Below, piece after piece: positions 8,578 to 17,268 of a DNA stretch of 64,000 nt (the stretch's first letter is position 1; every line of letters starts with the position of its first letter). This DNA is from Sphingomonas canadensis (GTDB lineage: Bacteria; Pseudomonadota; Alphaproteobacteria; Sphingomonadales; Sphingomonadaceae), in assembly GCF_026013525.1 (NCBI RefSeq), contig NZ_JAPDRA010000001.1:248001-312000 (forward strand), written 5' to 3'. The notes under the pieces were generated by a model. The model saw only the letters and a list, made by a program, of their open reading frames with translations, was not told the DNA's origin and did not search any database. The translations under genes and the position numbers were made by a program.

Positions 8578-10122
8578 TCAGTGTACCCCGCTCATGTCCA
8601 CGCCCGGGCGCGGGCGGGGCGCCAGCCAGATCGACATGGCGGCGATGCCGAAGCCGAACGCGCAGAGCGCCATCACCTCGTTGGTGCCGATCATCACCGC
8701 CTGCGACGAGACCGTGTTGGCAAGCGCGGCGACGGCCTGGTCATGGGTGAAGCCGGCCCCCTGCATCGCGGCGACGGCGCCTTCCGGATCGTGCAGCACC
8801 CCGGCCAGCTCCGCCTGGTTGCGCGCGGCGCCATGTTCCCAGACGGTGTTGACCAGCGACGTGGCAAAGGCGCCCGCGATCGTGCGGATGAAGTTGATCA
8901 GCCCCGCCGCCGAGGCCGTCTCCTCCGGGTCCACGGCGCCCAGCCCGACCATGTTGAGCGGGATGAAGAACAAGGGTACGCCGAACCCCATCACCAGCGG
9001 CCATATCGCGATCTGCCAGAAGCTCATCTCCGTGATCGCGTCCGCGCGGATCCAGGTAACGGCCGCCAGCCACATCACGCCCGCGAAGATCAGGATGCGC
9101 GGATCGATCCCCCGGCTGGAAAGCTTCGCGACGATCGGCGCGGAAACCAGCGCCAGCATGCCGATCATCCCGGAGACATAGCCCGCCCAGGTGGCCGTAT
9201 AGCCCATGTGGAGCTGCAGCCATTGCGGCACCAGCACGTTGATCGCCATGAACGATCCGAACGCCAGCGCCAGCGTGATGCACGACATCGCGAATCCGCG
9301 GTGACGGAACACCCTTAGCGCGACGATCGGCTCCTTCTCGGTCAGCTCCCAGATCAAGAAGGCGACGAAGCCGATCAGCGCGACGATGCCCAGGCCGGTG
9401 ATCAGCCCGGATTCGAACCAGTCATGCTCCTTGCCCAGATCGAGCATCAGTTGCAGCGCACCGACCCACAGCACCAGCAGGCCCAGCCCCACGCCGTCCA
9501 CCCGCGCCTTCACCGTCTCGGTCTCATAGCGGCGCAGCGCGAAGATCAGCATCGGCACGCACACCATCGCCACGGGCACATTGACCCAGAAGATCGAGGG
9601 CCAGCCGAAATTGTCGCACAGCAGCCCGCCCAGCACCGGCCCGGCGATCGGCGCGATCAGCGTGGTCATCGCCCACAGTCCCATCGCCGCCGGCTGCGAC
9701 TTCGGCGGGAAGACGCGCAGCAGCAGCGTCTGCGACAGCGGCATCAGCGGACCGCCGCAAAAGCCCTGGAGCACGCGGAACAGCACCAGCATCTCCAGAT
9801 TCTGCGCAAGCCCGCACAGCGCGGAGAAGCCGGTGAAGCCGATCATCGCGGCGACGAACACCCGCACCGATCCGAAGCGCGCCGCCAGCCATCCGGTGAG
9901 CGGCACCATGATCGCCTCCGCCACCGCATAGGAGGTGATCACCCAGGTCCCCTGGCTGGGCGTCGCGCCCAGGTTCCCCGCGATAGTGGGCACTGAGACG
10001 TTGGCGATGGTGACGTCCAGCACGGCGAGGAAGTTCGCCATGGCGAGCAGGATGCCGATCATCCAGGGCGACCGGACGGCCTGGTCCTGACCCGTGGCCG
10101 GTGCGGCGGTGGCGGCGCTCAT
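8578..10122 (-). CDS. emrB: EmrB-type MFS multidrug efflux pump (DHA2, 14 spans)
   Basis: The 514-residue protein is a 14-helix major facilitator of the DHA2 family. It shows the MANFLAVLDVTIANV motif in helix 1, the TGWLAARFGSVRVF motif A loop, and the RVLQGFCGGPLMPLSQ helix 4/5 region (motif C-like). It is the inner-membrane proton antiporter of a tripartite efflux system. The gene lies 25 bases after emrA in the operon OprM-like - emrA - emrB. Substrates of EmrAB systems are usually hydrophobic uncouplers, acids or antibiotics. Control is probably by the divergent TetR at 12899. Confidence 0.94.
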   Translation of the reverse strand: MSAATAAPATGQDQAVRSPWMIGILLAMANFLAVLDVTIANVSVPTIAGNLGATPSQGTWVITSYAVAEAIMVPLTGWLAARFGSVRVFVAAMIGFTGFSALCGLAQNLEMLVLFRVLQGFCGGPLMPLSQTLLLRVFPPKSQPAAMGLWAMTTLIAPIAGPVLGGLLCDNFGWPSIFWVNVPVAMVCVPMLIFALRRYETETVKARVDGVGLGLLVLWVGALQLMLDLGKEHDWFESGLITGLGIVALIGFVAFLIWELTEKEPIVALRVFRHRGFAMSCITLALAFGSFMAINVLVPQWLQLHMGYTATWAGYVSGMIGMLALVSAPIVAKLSSRGIDPRILIFAGVMWLAAVTWIRADAITEMSFWQIAIWPLVMGFGVPLFFIPLNMVGLGAVDPEETASAAGLINFIRTIAGAFATSLVNTVWEHGAARNQAELAGVLHDPEGAVAAMQGAGFTHDQAVAALANTVSSQAVMIGTNEVMALCAFGFGIAAMSIWLAPRPRPGVDMSGVH

Positions 10123-10147
10123 CGCCCTCTCTCCCGTTCGCGCCGGA

Positions 10148-11347
10148 TCAGCCGCGGGTGTTGACGCGCACGACCATCGACAGGCCGACGCGCAGCGGAT
10201 GCTGCTTCAGCTCGGCCGGGTCGAGCCGGATGCGCACGGGCACGCGCTGCACCACCTTGATCCAGTTGCCGGTGGCGTTCTGCGCGGGGATCAGCGCGAA
10301 GGCCGATCCGGTGCCGCCCGCCAGCCCCTCCACGGTGCCGTGGAAGGTGACGCTGCCGCCGTAGAGATCGGCTTCCAGCTCCACCTTCTGCCCCGGGCGC
10401 ACCGCGGCAAGCTCGCCTTCCTTGAAGTTGGCGTCGACCCAGGCCTGCTGGATCGGCACGACGCTCATCAGCGCCGCGCCGGTCTGGACGCGCTGGCCGA
10501 CCTGCACCTGGCGCCGGGCGATCACGCCGTCCACCGGCGCGCGGATGACGGTGCGCGCAAGATCCAGCCGGGCGCGTTCCAGCCGCGCGCGTGCAGCAGC
10601 CACCTCGGGATTGTCGTCGATCGCGGCGCCCGCGATCATCGCCTGATTGGCGTCGCGCTGGCCGGCGGCGGCAGTCTGCGCCGCGAGCGCCTGGCTCTGC
10701 GCCGCCTGCGCCGCGGCCACGCCGGCGCGCGCCTGCTGATAGGCGGCGCGAGCGGAGGACAGCTCCTCGCCCGAAATCGCGCCCGTCGCGGCCAGCGCCT
10801 CGCGCCGCTCGAAATCGATCCGCGCACGCTCCAGCGCCGCGGAGGCCGACGCCGTCTCGGCGGAGGCACGCCCCGCCTCGGCGCCGCGCATCGCGATCTG
10901 CGCGGTGAGCTGGCGATCGGTGGCGCGATAGCCGCGCACCCGGCGCTGCGCCTGGTTGAACGCGGCCTCAGCCTCGGCGAGCGCGAGCTGCGCGTCGGTC
11001 TGGTCCAGGATCACCAGTATCTGCCCGGCCTTCACCGGCTGCGCGTCGCTGACCAGCACCTGCGCCACCGTGCCGGTGACCAGCGGCGTCACCGCCGCGA
11101 CATCGGCGCCGACATAGGCGTTGTCGGTCTCGACGATGCCGTGGTTGAAGAACCAGTTGTAGCCCAGCCAGCCGCCGCCGATCACGGCCACCGCCAGCGC
11201 GAGCGCCAGGAAGCCCTTGCGCCGCCGGGCGCCGGCCGCGGCACGATCGTCCACCGGGGCAGCGGGCGCGTCCTCCAGCGGTTCCTGGGCGGAGGCGAGC
11301 TCGTCGCGGGTCACAGGCTTGTTCATCGTCGTGTTTCCCTCACTCAT
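10148..11347 (-). CDS. emrA: EmrA-type membrane fusion (adaptor) protein
   Basis: This 399-residue HlyD-family adaptor has a short cytosolic start, one membrane helix (residues 44-64), and the NHGIVETDNAYVGADV biotinyl-lipoyl entry strand. A long alpha-hairpin rich in Ala, Arg and Gln follows (about residues 115-225). The second lipoyl half is VIRAPVDGVIARRQVQVGQ, and then comes the beta-barrel domain. It bridges EmrB and the outer-membrane channel. Two starts are possible: 11347, overlapping the upstream stop as ATGA, and an internal ATG at 11326, which has a better ribosome binding site (GAGGG). I give the longer one. Confidence 0.93.
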   Translation of the reverse strand: MSEGNTTMNKPVTRDELASAQEPLEDAPAAPVDDRAAAGARRRKGFLALALAVAVIGGGWLGYNWFFNHGIVETDNAYVGADVAAVTPLVTGTVAQVLVSDAQPVKAGQILVILDQTDAQLALAEAEAAFNQAQRRVRGYRATDRQLTAQIAMRGAEAGRASAETASASAALERARIDFERREALAATGAISGEELSSARAAYQQARAGVAAAQAAQSQALAAQTAAAGQRDANQAMIAGAAIDDNPEVAAARARLERARLDLARTVIRAPVDGVIARRQVQVGQRVQTGAALMSVVPIQQAWVDANFKEGELAAVRPGQKVELEADLYGGSVTFHGTVEGLAGGTGSAFALIPAQNATGNWIKVVQRVPVRIRLDPAELKQHPLRVGLSMVVRVNTRG

Positions 11348-12777
11348 TTCGCGGCCTGGAAGCCGCCGCCGAGCGCACGCACCAGCGCCACGTCGAGCGC
11401 GAAGGCGCTCGCCTCCAGCTCTGCCACGGCACGGCGCCCGGAATTGAGCGCGTCCTCCGCGCTCAGCACCTCAAGATAGGAGGCCAGGCCCCCGCGATAG
11501 CGCGCGCGCAGCAGCTCCAGCGCCGCTTCCGACGCCGCGAGCGATGCGCGGCTATCGGCCAGCCGCACCGACAGCGCCCGCTGCTGCGCCGCGACATCGG
11601 CCACGTCGTGCAGCGCCTCGATCAGCGTGCGGTCATAGGCGGCGACGGCCGCATCATAATCGGCGCGCGCGGCGCGATAGCCGCCCTCGATCCGCCCGCC
11701 GGAAAAGATCGGCAGCGTGATCGCGGGACCCACCGAGCCATAGGTCGATCCGCTGTCGAGCAGGCGGCCGATGCCCAGCGCCTGGAGCCCCACCAGCGCG
11801 GAAAGGCGTATGTTCGGATAGAAGTCCGCCCGGGCAGCGCCGATCCGGTCCGCCTGCGCCTCGGCACGCAGCCGGGCCGCGACGATATCCGGCCGCCGCG
11901 CGACGATCTCCACGCCCAGATCGGCGGGAAGCCCGAACGCAGGCAGCCGCACCGCGGCGGGCAGCGCGATCTCCGCGCCGCGCCCCGGCCCTTCGCCCAT
12001 CAGCGCGGCGATGCGGTTGCGGGTCAGCGCGATCTGTTCGTCGACCGCCGCCAGATCGGCCGCAGCCGCCGCGCGCCCGGATTCGGCGCGGAGCACCGCC
12101 GCGCGGTTTTCCAGCCCCTGCGCCTCCCGCGCGCGGACCATGTCGAGCGATTCGCCGCGGACACGCAGCGCGCCCTCCGCCGTGGCGCGCACCGCGCCCA
12201 GCCGCGCGAGATCGGCATAGGCCGATGCGATCGCGGTCGACAGCGTCAGCCGGGCGGCCTCCGCATCGGCGCGCGCGGCCTGTTCCTCGGAGAGCGCGGC
12301 GCGCAATGTGGCACGGTTGCGGCCCCACAGGTCCAGGTCATAGCTCACCCCCAGCGCCGCCTGGGCGGTGTCGTCCCAATGATGCGGGAGCAGCCCGGCG
12401 GGCAGCGGCATGCTGTTGACGCTCATCTGGCTGGCGCCGCCCTGCCCGGTCAGCTCGACGCTGGGCAGCGTGGCCGCGCCGGCCTGGAGCGTTGCGGCCC
12501 GCGCACGGCGGACGCGCGCCTCCGCCTCGTCCATCGTCGGCGATCCTTCCAGCGCGGCGGCGATCAGCGCGCTGAGCTGGGGATCGCCATAGCCTTCCCA
12601 CCAGCGCGCCTCCGGCCAGCCGGCCTGGGGCGCCGGCATCGCGGCGGCCAGCGTGCCGGCGCTGCGCGGCCGCGGCGCCTCTCCCAGATCGGGAGCGGCC
12701 ACGCATGCCGCACACAGCAGCAACGGCGCAAACGCCAGCGCACGGCAGAGCCGCCGCTTGGCCCGGTACGGAGCCAT
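11344..12777 (-). CDS. Outer-membrane efflux lipoprotein (NodT/OprM family)
   Basis: The 477-residue protein is the TolC-like channel of the efflux operon. Its signal peptide ends in a lipobox (LLLCAAC, Cys near residue 25), so it is lipid-anchored. Typical blocks are WWEGYGDPQLSALI, YDLDLWGRNRA, EIVARRPDIVAARLRAEA and the repeated hairpin after it (ARADFYPNIRLSA). The ATG at 12777 was chosen because a GGGAGAA ribosome binding site precedes it and the lipoprotein signal starts there. The open frame extends to 12870 through the promoter and operator. It is first in the operon, followed by emrA with a 4-base overlap. Confidence 0.93.
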   Translation of the reverse strand: MAPYRAKRRLCRALAFAPLLLCAACVAAPDLGEAPRPRSAGTLAAAMPAPQAGWPEARWWEGYGDPQLSALIAAALEGSPTMDEAEARVRRARAATLQAGAATLPSVELTGQGGASQMSVNSMPLPAGLLPHHWDDTAQAALGVSYDLDLWGRNRATLRAALSEEQAARADAEAARLTLSTAIASAYADLARLGAVRATAEGALRVRGESLDMVRAREAQGLENRAAVLRAESGRAAAAADLAAVDEQIALTRNRIAALMGEGPGRGAEIALPAAVRLPAFGLPADLGVEIVARRPDIVAARLRAEAQADRIGAARADFYPNIRLSALVGLQALGIGRLLDSGSTYGSVGPAITLPIFSGGRIEGGYRAARADYDAAVAAYDRTLIEALHDVADVAAQQRALSVRLADSRASLAASEAALELLRARYRGGLASYLEVLSAEDALNSGRRAVAELEASAFALDVALVRALGGGFQAAK

Positions 12778-12814
12778 TCGTGTTCTCCCGTGTGTGCGAA
12801 TCGTTATAGACTGT

Positions 12815-12867
12815 ACGGTATGGTTTAGTTTTGAGCATCCGCCCTTGTCAACACTAAACCGTACCGC
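12815..12867. promoter_or_regulatory. Divergent operator: 18-bp inverted arms between the efflux operon and its TetR regulator
   Basis: The left arm (12815-12832, ACGGTATGGTTTAGTTTT) is matched by the reverse complement of the right arm (12850-12867) at 15 of 18 positions; the core GGTTTAGT/ACTAAACC is perfect. A TTGACA box for the leftward operon lies at 12846-12851 on the minus strand, and its -10 position falls inside the left arm. A TetR dimer pair bound here would block both directions. Confidence 0.75.
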
Positions 12868-12898
12868 CATGTTCAGTTATATCGGCGGGAGTACAGCG

Positions 12899-13513
12899 AT
12901 GCGCGTGCGCACCGAGGACAAGAGGCGCGAGATCGTCGTGGTGGCGGCGGATCTCTTCGAAGAGCTCGGCTTCGAACGCACCACCATGTCGCTGATCTCG
13001 AAGCGCGTCGGGGGATCGAAGGCCACGCTCTACGGCTATTTCCGGTCGAAGGAGGAGTTGCTGCTCGCGGTGCTCGAATATGACATCGCGGAACAGGCCG
13101 ATGCGCTGTTGGAGCAGTTCCTGGGTGCCGAAGACCTGCGCGACGGGCTGATCGTGCTGGGCACCGGCTATCTGGAACGCAGGCTGGCAAGCCGTCCGAT
13201 CGCCAACATCCGCATGGTGGCCAACCAGCCCGCCGGAAGCGGCATCGGCAAGACTTTCTACGAAGCGCTGCTGCGGCCCGGCTGGCGGCGGCTGGCGGAC
13301 CGGTTCGCGCTGTTGATGGATCAGGGCAGCCTGCGCCGCGCCGACCCGTGGATCGCCGCGATGCACTGGAAGGGGCTGGTCGAATGGGACATGCCGGACA
13401 GGCTGCTGCTGGGCGCGATCGACGCGGGCGATCCCGAGGAGATTCGCATGGCCGTGGTCACCGGCACCGATGCCTTTCTGCGCCTCTATGGCGCCGCAGC
13501 CGGCGATCGCTGA
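12899..13513 (+). CDS. TetR/AcrR family repressor of the adjacent efflux operon
   Basis: This 204-residue regulator has an N-terminal TetR helix-turn-helix: AADLFEELGFERTTM, then LISKRVGGSKATLYGYFRSKEELL (residues 16-55). The C-terminal part is a helical ligand domain of the TetR_C type, with a possible pocket around RMVANQPAG and a late MHWKGLVEWDM helix. It is divergent from the OprM-EmrA-EmrB operon and shares the inverted-repeat region, so it is probably an autoregulated local repressor. I chose the ATG at 12899 because GGGAG lies 8 bases upstream; the ATG at 12869 would sit inside the operator. Confidence 0.9.
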   Translation: MRVRTEDKRREIVVVAADLFEELGFERTTMSLISKRVGGSKATLYGYFRSKEELLLAVLEYDIAEQADALLEQFLGAEDLRDGLIVLGTGYLERRLASRPIANIRMVANQPAGSGIGKTFYEALLRPGWRRLADRFALLMDQGSLRRADPWIAAMHWKGLVEWDMPDRLLLGAIDAGDPEEIRMAVVTGTDAFLRLYGAAAGDR

Positions 13514-13688
13514 GCCCGCGCCGCGCCTCCGGCGCAATCCTGCCCCGATTCGGCGCATCACCTATTGCATAGTCAAAAGATGGGAATATCCCTTTGGCCG
13601 GGAACAAGGCCGCGAGTCGCCCCGAGAGCGACCGTCGCCGATGCTGCCCCCCCGGGTTCGCGCCCGACCATAGGAGGGAGAGACTGCG

Positions 13689-14225
13689 ATGCCGTACGCC
13701 CTTTCTGCCGACGTCCGCGACCTTCCCGTTCTGACGATATTCGACCGTTCCGATCCGCCTGCGCGCGACCTGATCGCCAAAGGCGCGATGCTGCTGGAGA
13801 TCGAGGGCGGCTGTGGCCGCAACCGCTGGGCCGCGCGGCTGGACGAGGCCGTGCGGCTGGCCGATCGCCCCGCGGTGCTGGTGGCGCACGGCATCGGCTG
13901 TTTCGCGGTCGCCTGGTGGGCGCGGCTCTCGCCCGCCTCCTATGTCGCGCAGGTGGCCGGCGCGGTGTTCGTCCGCCCGCTCGCCAGCGCGATCAGCGCG
14001 TCGCCCGAACAGCGCTTCGATGGACCGCACACGCCGCTGCCCTTCGCCGCGACGCTGATCGAGGATGCGCCGGGCGCGGAGGAGCTGGCCGCCAACTGGG
14101 GCTGCGCGCTGGTGCCGCCCGCCGGGGCGCCCGCGATCCCGGCGCTGGTGCGGATGCTGGCGGGAGCAGACACGTCCGGTGCCGCAAACACCCAGGCGGC
14201 GCCGGTACTGGAGCTCCGGGCATAG
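13689..14225 (+). CDS. RBBP9/YdeN-like alpha/beta hydrolase fold with nucleophile Ser replaced by Gly
   Basis: The 178-residue protein has the nucleophile-elbow strand VLVAHGIGCFAVAWWA. In the RBBP9/YdeN family this reads HSLGC, with the serine as nucleophile; here that serine is a glycine. Further matches are the ELAANWGCAL and IPALVRMLAG positions late in the chain. The usual C-terminal Asp and His region is hard to recognise: the chain ends in a low-complexity tail where a catalytic GHF/GHIN motif would be expected. It is therefore probably not an esterase; it could be a binding protein or a decaying gene. A GGAGGGAGAG ribosome binding site precedes the ATG. Confidence 0.6.
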   Translation: MPYALSADVRDLPVLTIFDRSDPPARDLIAKGAMLLEIEGGCGRNRWAARLDEAVRLADRPAVLVAHGIGCFAVAWWARLSPASYVAQVAGAVFVRPLASAISASPEQRFDGPHTPLPFAATLIEDAPGAEELAANWGCALVPPAGAPAIPALVRMLAGADTSGAANTQAAPVLELRA

Positions 14226-14264
14226 CCTTTTCCCGGCTTCGCGCCGCAGGTCCCGGCCCGCGCC

Positions 14265-15047
14265 CTACACCGCGCGCCGCGCCAGTTCCCTTTCGCGCAG
14301 CGCGGCGCCGAGCAGCCGGAAGAAGGCCTGGCCCGACGGGCGCTGTTCCGCGCCCCATTCGGGATGCCATTGCACGGCGAGCACCTGGCCGCCGCAGGGC
14401 CGCGCCGAAAATCCCTCGACCAGCCCGTCATCGGTGGCAACCGCCTCCACGGACAGGCCCGATCCGAGCCGGTCGATCCCCTGGTGGTGGACCGAATTGA
14501 CCGTCAGCCGCCGCTCGCCCGTGGCCGCGGCCAGCACGCCCGCCTCCTCCAGCCGCACGTCATGGGCATGATCGAACAGGTCGTCGAAGCTGTGCCCGTC
14601 GCCTTCGCGGTGATGATCGGGCAGGTCGCGCGTCAGCGTGCCGCCGAACAGCACGTTCAGCTCCTGCAGCCCGCGGCAGATGCCGAACACCGGGCGCCCC
14701 GCCTCGATCATGTGCGCGGCCAGATGCAGCGCCACCGCGTCGCGCCGCTGGTCGAGCCGCTCGCTCTGTCCCACAGTGCCGGCGCCATAGTTGGCGGCGG
14801 CGACGTTCGAGCGCGATCCGGTGAGCAGCAGCCCGTCCAGCCGGCCGGTAAGCGCACCGGCATCGAGCACCTCGGGCAGCGCGGGGACCAGCAGCACGGT
14901 GGCCTCCGAGATGCGGCTCAGCGGCTCGACGAAGCGGCTCGCCACCGCCTGGATCGGCCGGTCGGCCACTTCGTTGCAGCACAGCACGCCGATCACCGGC
15001 TTGGGGCTGCGCGCGGGCAACGGATCGCGGCGGAGAAAGGGCATCAT
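14265..15047 (-). CDS. Class I glutamine amidotransferase-like hydrolase (PuuD/peptidase C26 type)
   Basis: This 260-residue cytosolic enzyme has the C26 signature: PVIGVLCCNE at the start, LLTGSRSNVAAANY, the nucleophile elbow FGICRGLQELNV (Cys) and the HPEWGAE His-Glu pair. Relatives hydrolyse gamma-glutamyl amides such as gamma-glutamyl-GABA. The ATG at 15047 shares one base with the stop of the serine acetyltransferase gene (TAATG) and has GGGAG upstream, so the two are coupled. The pairing with cysteine biosynthesis suggests a gamma-glutamyl or glutathione-related substrate, which is inference. Confidence 0.85.
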   Translation of the reverse strand: MMPFLRRDPLPARSPKPVIGVLCCNEVADRPIQAVASRFVEPLSRISEATVLLVPALPEVLDAGALTGRLDGLLLTGSRSNVAAANYGAGTVGQSERLDQRRDAVALHLAAHMIEAGRPVFGICRGLQELNVLFGGTLTRDLPDHHREGDGHSFDDLFDHAHDVRLEEAGVLAAATGERRLTVNSVHHQGIDRLGSGLSVEAVATDDGLVEGFSARPCGGQVLAVQWHPEWGAEQRPSGQAFFRLLGAALRERELARRAV

Positions 15048-16009
15048 TACGCTTCTCCCGCCAGCCGCCGCGCAAGTCCAGCCGCCTGCGCCTCGCCCAG
15101 CCGGATCGCCTCGGGCTGCACCACCACGCTGTTGGCCGGAACATCCTCCAGCAGCCACACATTGCCCCCGATCGTGCTGCCGCGGCCGATCGTCACCCGG
15201 CCCAGGATCGTCGCCCCGGCATAGATCACCACATCGTCCCCCACGATCGGGTGGCGGGCGAAACGGTCGCGCGGCGTGACCCGGCTGAGGCCCAACGGGC
15301 TGCGCGCGCCCAGCGTGACATGCTGATAGAGGCGGACGTTCGATCCGATGATCGCCGTCTCGCCGATCACCACGCCGGTGCCATGATCGATGAAGAAGCT
15401 GTGGCCGATGGCGGCGCCCGGATGGATGTCTATCCCCGTCCGGCTGTTCGCCAGTTCCGATATGATACGCGCCACCAGCGGGGCGCCCAGCGAATGGACG
15501 GGACTCGCCAGCCGGTGGTGGAGGATCGCGACGGCGCCCGGATAGCTGACCAGTATCTCGTCCACGCTGCGCGCCGCGGGATCGCCGACGAAGCCGGCCT
15601 CCACATCGCTGTCGATCAGCGTGCGGGCATCGGCCAGCGTGGCGGCGAAATGACGCACGATCGTGTCGGCGTGATCGTCGTCGAACGCCTCGCGCGAATG
15701 CGCCTCCCAATATTCCAGCTCGCTCGCAACCTGATCGCGCAGGATCGCCAGCCCGGCGCTGAGCTGTTCCGCGACGAAATCGTCCTCGCGCGCTGCGCCG
15801 CCGCGGAAACCGCCGAGCCGCACCGGATAGAGCGCGGCGGACAGGTGCCACACCGCGCGTGCCACCTCCGCGGGCACGGGAAAGCGCGCGGCGCCGTGGC
15901 GCCCGCCCTGGCGCCCCCGCCAGGCCGAGCGCGCGGCATTGAGCCCGGAAACCGCATCCGCAATCTCCGGCGGGAATGGCCGGGAGAGGTCAGCCGCCGC
16001 CGCGCTCAT
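15047..16009 (-). CDS. cysE: Serine O-acetyltransferase (CysE/EpsC type)
   Basis: The 320-residue enzyme acetylates L-serine with acetyl-CoA, the first step of cysteine synthesis. The N-terminal half is helical. The C-terminal half is the left-handed beta-helix of hexapeptide repeats: GIDIHPGAAIGHSFFIDHGTGVVIGE, then VRLYQHVTLGA and the GDDVVIYAGATILG turns. His of FIDHGTG and the DIHPGA motif are the active-site region. The start is uncertain: the ATG at 16009 has a weak ribosome binding site, and an in-frame ATG at 16081 has GGAGGA too close to be used. The gene is coupled to the downstream amidotransferase gene. Confidence 0.88.
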   Translation of the reverse strand: MSAAAADLSRPFPPEIADAVSGLNAARSAWRGRQGGRHGAARFPVPAEVARAVWHLSAALYPVRLGGFRGGAAREDDFVAEQLSAGLAILRDQVASELEYWEAHSREAFDDDHADTIVRHFAATLADARTLIDSDVEAGFVGDPAARSVDEILVSYPGAVAILHHRLASPVHSLGAPLVARIISELANSRTGIDIHPGAAIGHSFFIDHGTGVVIGETAIIGSNVRLYQHVTLGARSPLGLSRVTPRDRFARHPIVGDDVVIYAGATILGRVTIGRGSTIGGNVWLLEDVPANSVVVQPEAIRLGEAQAAGLARRLAGEA

Positions 16010-16306
16010 GCCGCCGGTGTCCCGCAGCCGCCCGGCTTTCCCGCCATGGAATCCCGATCGAGGCCGTTTCGCGCCATCCATTCCTCCACTGACTCCATGC
16101 CGGCTCGGCATCGCATTAATTCATATCTATTTGATGGGATTTTCTGCCAAGAAATGCTTGGGGCGGCCAAAGCGCCGCTCGCCGCGCCTTCGCGCGCGCC
16201 GTTGCAAGGAGTGAAACCGGCGGCGGGGCAGGCCGTGAAGGCACTGGCAATCGCGCCGCCACGCAATACATCTCGGCCCTGACACCCGATGACGGAAGGG
16301 ACGCAG
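16010..16306. other. Divergent intergenic region cysE / yghU
   Basis: About 300 bases without a gene separate cysE (minus) from yghU (plus). The only AT-richer patch is 16113-16165 (TTAATTCATATCTATTTG and beyond), which is the likely promoter area. I could not assign boxes with confidence and saw no inverted repeat of note. Confidence 0.4.
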
Positions 16307-17188
16307 ATGGCCGATACGATGGATCCCGCGAACAACCAGCCCCCAGGCTATGTCCCTCCAAAGGTCTGGACCTGGGACACGGCGAACGGCGGACAGTTCG
16401 CCAACATCAACCGCCCCGTCTCGGGCGCGACGCACGAGAAGGCGCTGCCGGTCGGCAAGCATCCGCTCCAGCTCTATTCGATGGGCACGCCCAACGGCGT
16501 GAAGGTGACGATCATGCTCGAAGAGCTGCTCGCCGCCGGCCATGCGGGCGCCGAATATGATGCCTGGATGATCAGCATCGGCCAGGGCGACCAGTTCGGC
16601 AGCGGCTTTGTGGAGATCAACCCGAACTCAAAGATCCCGGCGATGGTGGATCATTCCACCAATCCGCCCACGCGCCTGTTCGAGAGCGGATCGATGCTGT
16701 TCTACCTGGCGGAGAAGTTCGGCGCGTTCCTTTCGACCGACCATCACAAGCGCGCCGAGACGATGAACTGGCTGATGTGGCAGATGGGATCGGCGCCGTT
16801 CGTGGGCGGCGGCTTCGGCCATTTCTTCGCCTATGCCCCGTTCAAGATCCAATATGCGATCGATCGCTATGCGATGGAGACCAAGCGCCAGCTCCACGTT
16901 CTCGACACCCAGCTCGCCAGGCACGAATATGTCGCGGGCGACGAATATACGATCGCCGACATGGCGATCTGGCCCTGGTACGGATCGATCGCGCGCGAAG
17001 CCTATGGCGCGCAGGAATTCCTGTCGGTCCATGAATATCAGCATCTCAACCGCTGGGTGGACCTGATCGGCGCGCGCGAGGCGGTGAAGCGCGGGCGGAT
17101 GGTCAACCGCACCTTCGGCTCGCCCGAAAGCCAGTTGCGCGAGCGCCACGACGCCAGCGATTTCGACGCGGTGATCGCCAAGGCCTGA
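16307..17188 (+). CDS. yghU: YghU-family glutathione-dependent disulfide-bond oxidoreductase
   Basis: The 293-residue cytosolic protein is a Nu-class glutathione transferase. It matches E. coli YghU nearly throughout: KVWTWDTANGG, FANINRPVSGATHEK, LPVGKHPLQLYSMGTPNG, NPNSKIPAMVDH, FESGSMLFYLAEKFG and the all-helical half with AGDEYTIADMAIWPW. YghU binds two glutathiones and has disulfide reductase activity. The ATG at 16307 follows GGAAGGG by six bases; an upstream ATG at 16289 has no ribosome binding site. A perfect terminator follows at 17213. It is monocistronic. Confidence 0.95.
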   Translation: MADTMDPANNQPPGYVPPKVWTWDTANGGQFANINRPVSGATHEKALPVGKHPLQLYSMGTPNGVKVTIMLEELLAAGHAGAEYDAWMISIGQGDQFGSGFVEINPNSKIPAMVDHSTNPPTRLFESGSMLFYLAEKFGAFLSTDHHKRAETMNWLMWQMGSAPFVGGGFGHFFAYAPFKIQYAIDRYAMETKRQLHVLDTQLARHEYVAGDEYTIADMAIWPWYGSIAREAYGAQEFLSVHEYQHLNRWVDLIGAREAVKRGRMVNRTFGSPESQLRERHDASDFDAVIAKA

Positions 17189-17212
17189 TCGCCCCGGCCA
17201 TCGCACAAGGCA

Positions 17213-17249
17213 AAACGCCGCCCGGCCGAGACCCGGCCGGGCGGCGTTT
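17213..17249. terminator. Strong terminator between yghU and the aldehyde dehydrogenase gene
   Basis: A perfect 16-bp stem (AAACGCCGCCCGGCCG and its complement) with a 5-base loop is flanked by A and T runs, so it can serve both convergent genes. Confidence 0.93.
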
Positions 17250-17268
17250 CTTCTTGCCGGAGCGCGGC

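Noticed and set aside
14265-15851. A fused 528-residue amidotransferase
   Set aside because: The extra N-terminal part is out of frame with serine acetyltransferase and is a shadow. The TAATG junction at 15047 gives the real start.
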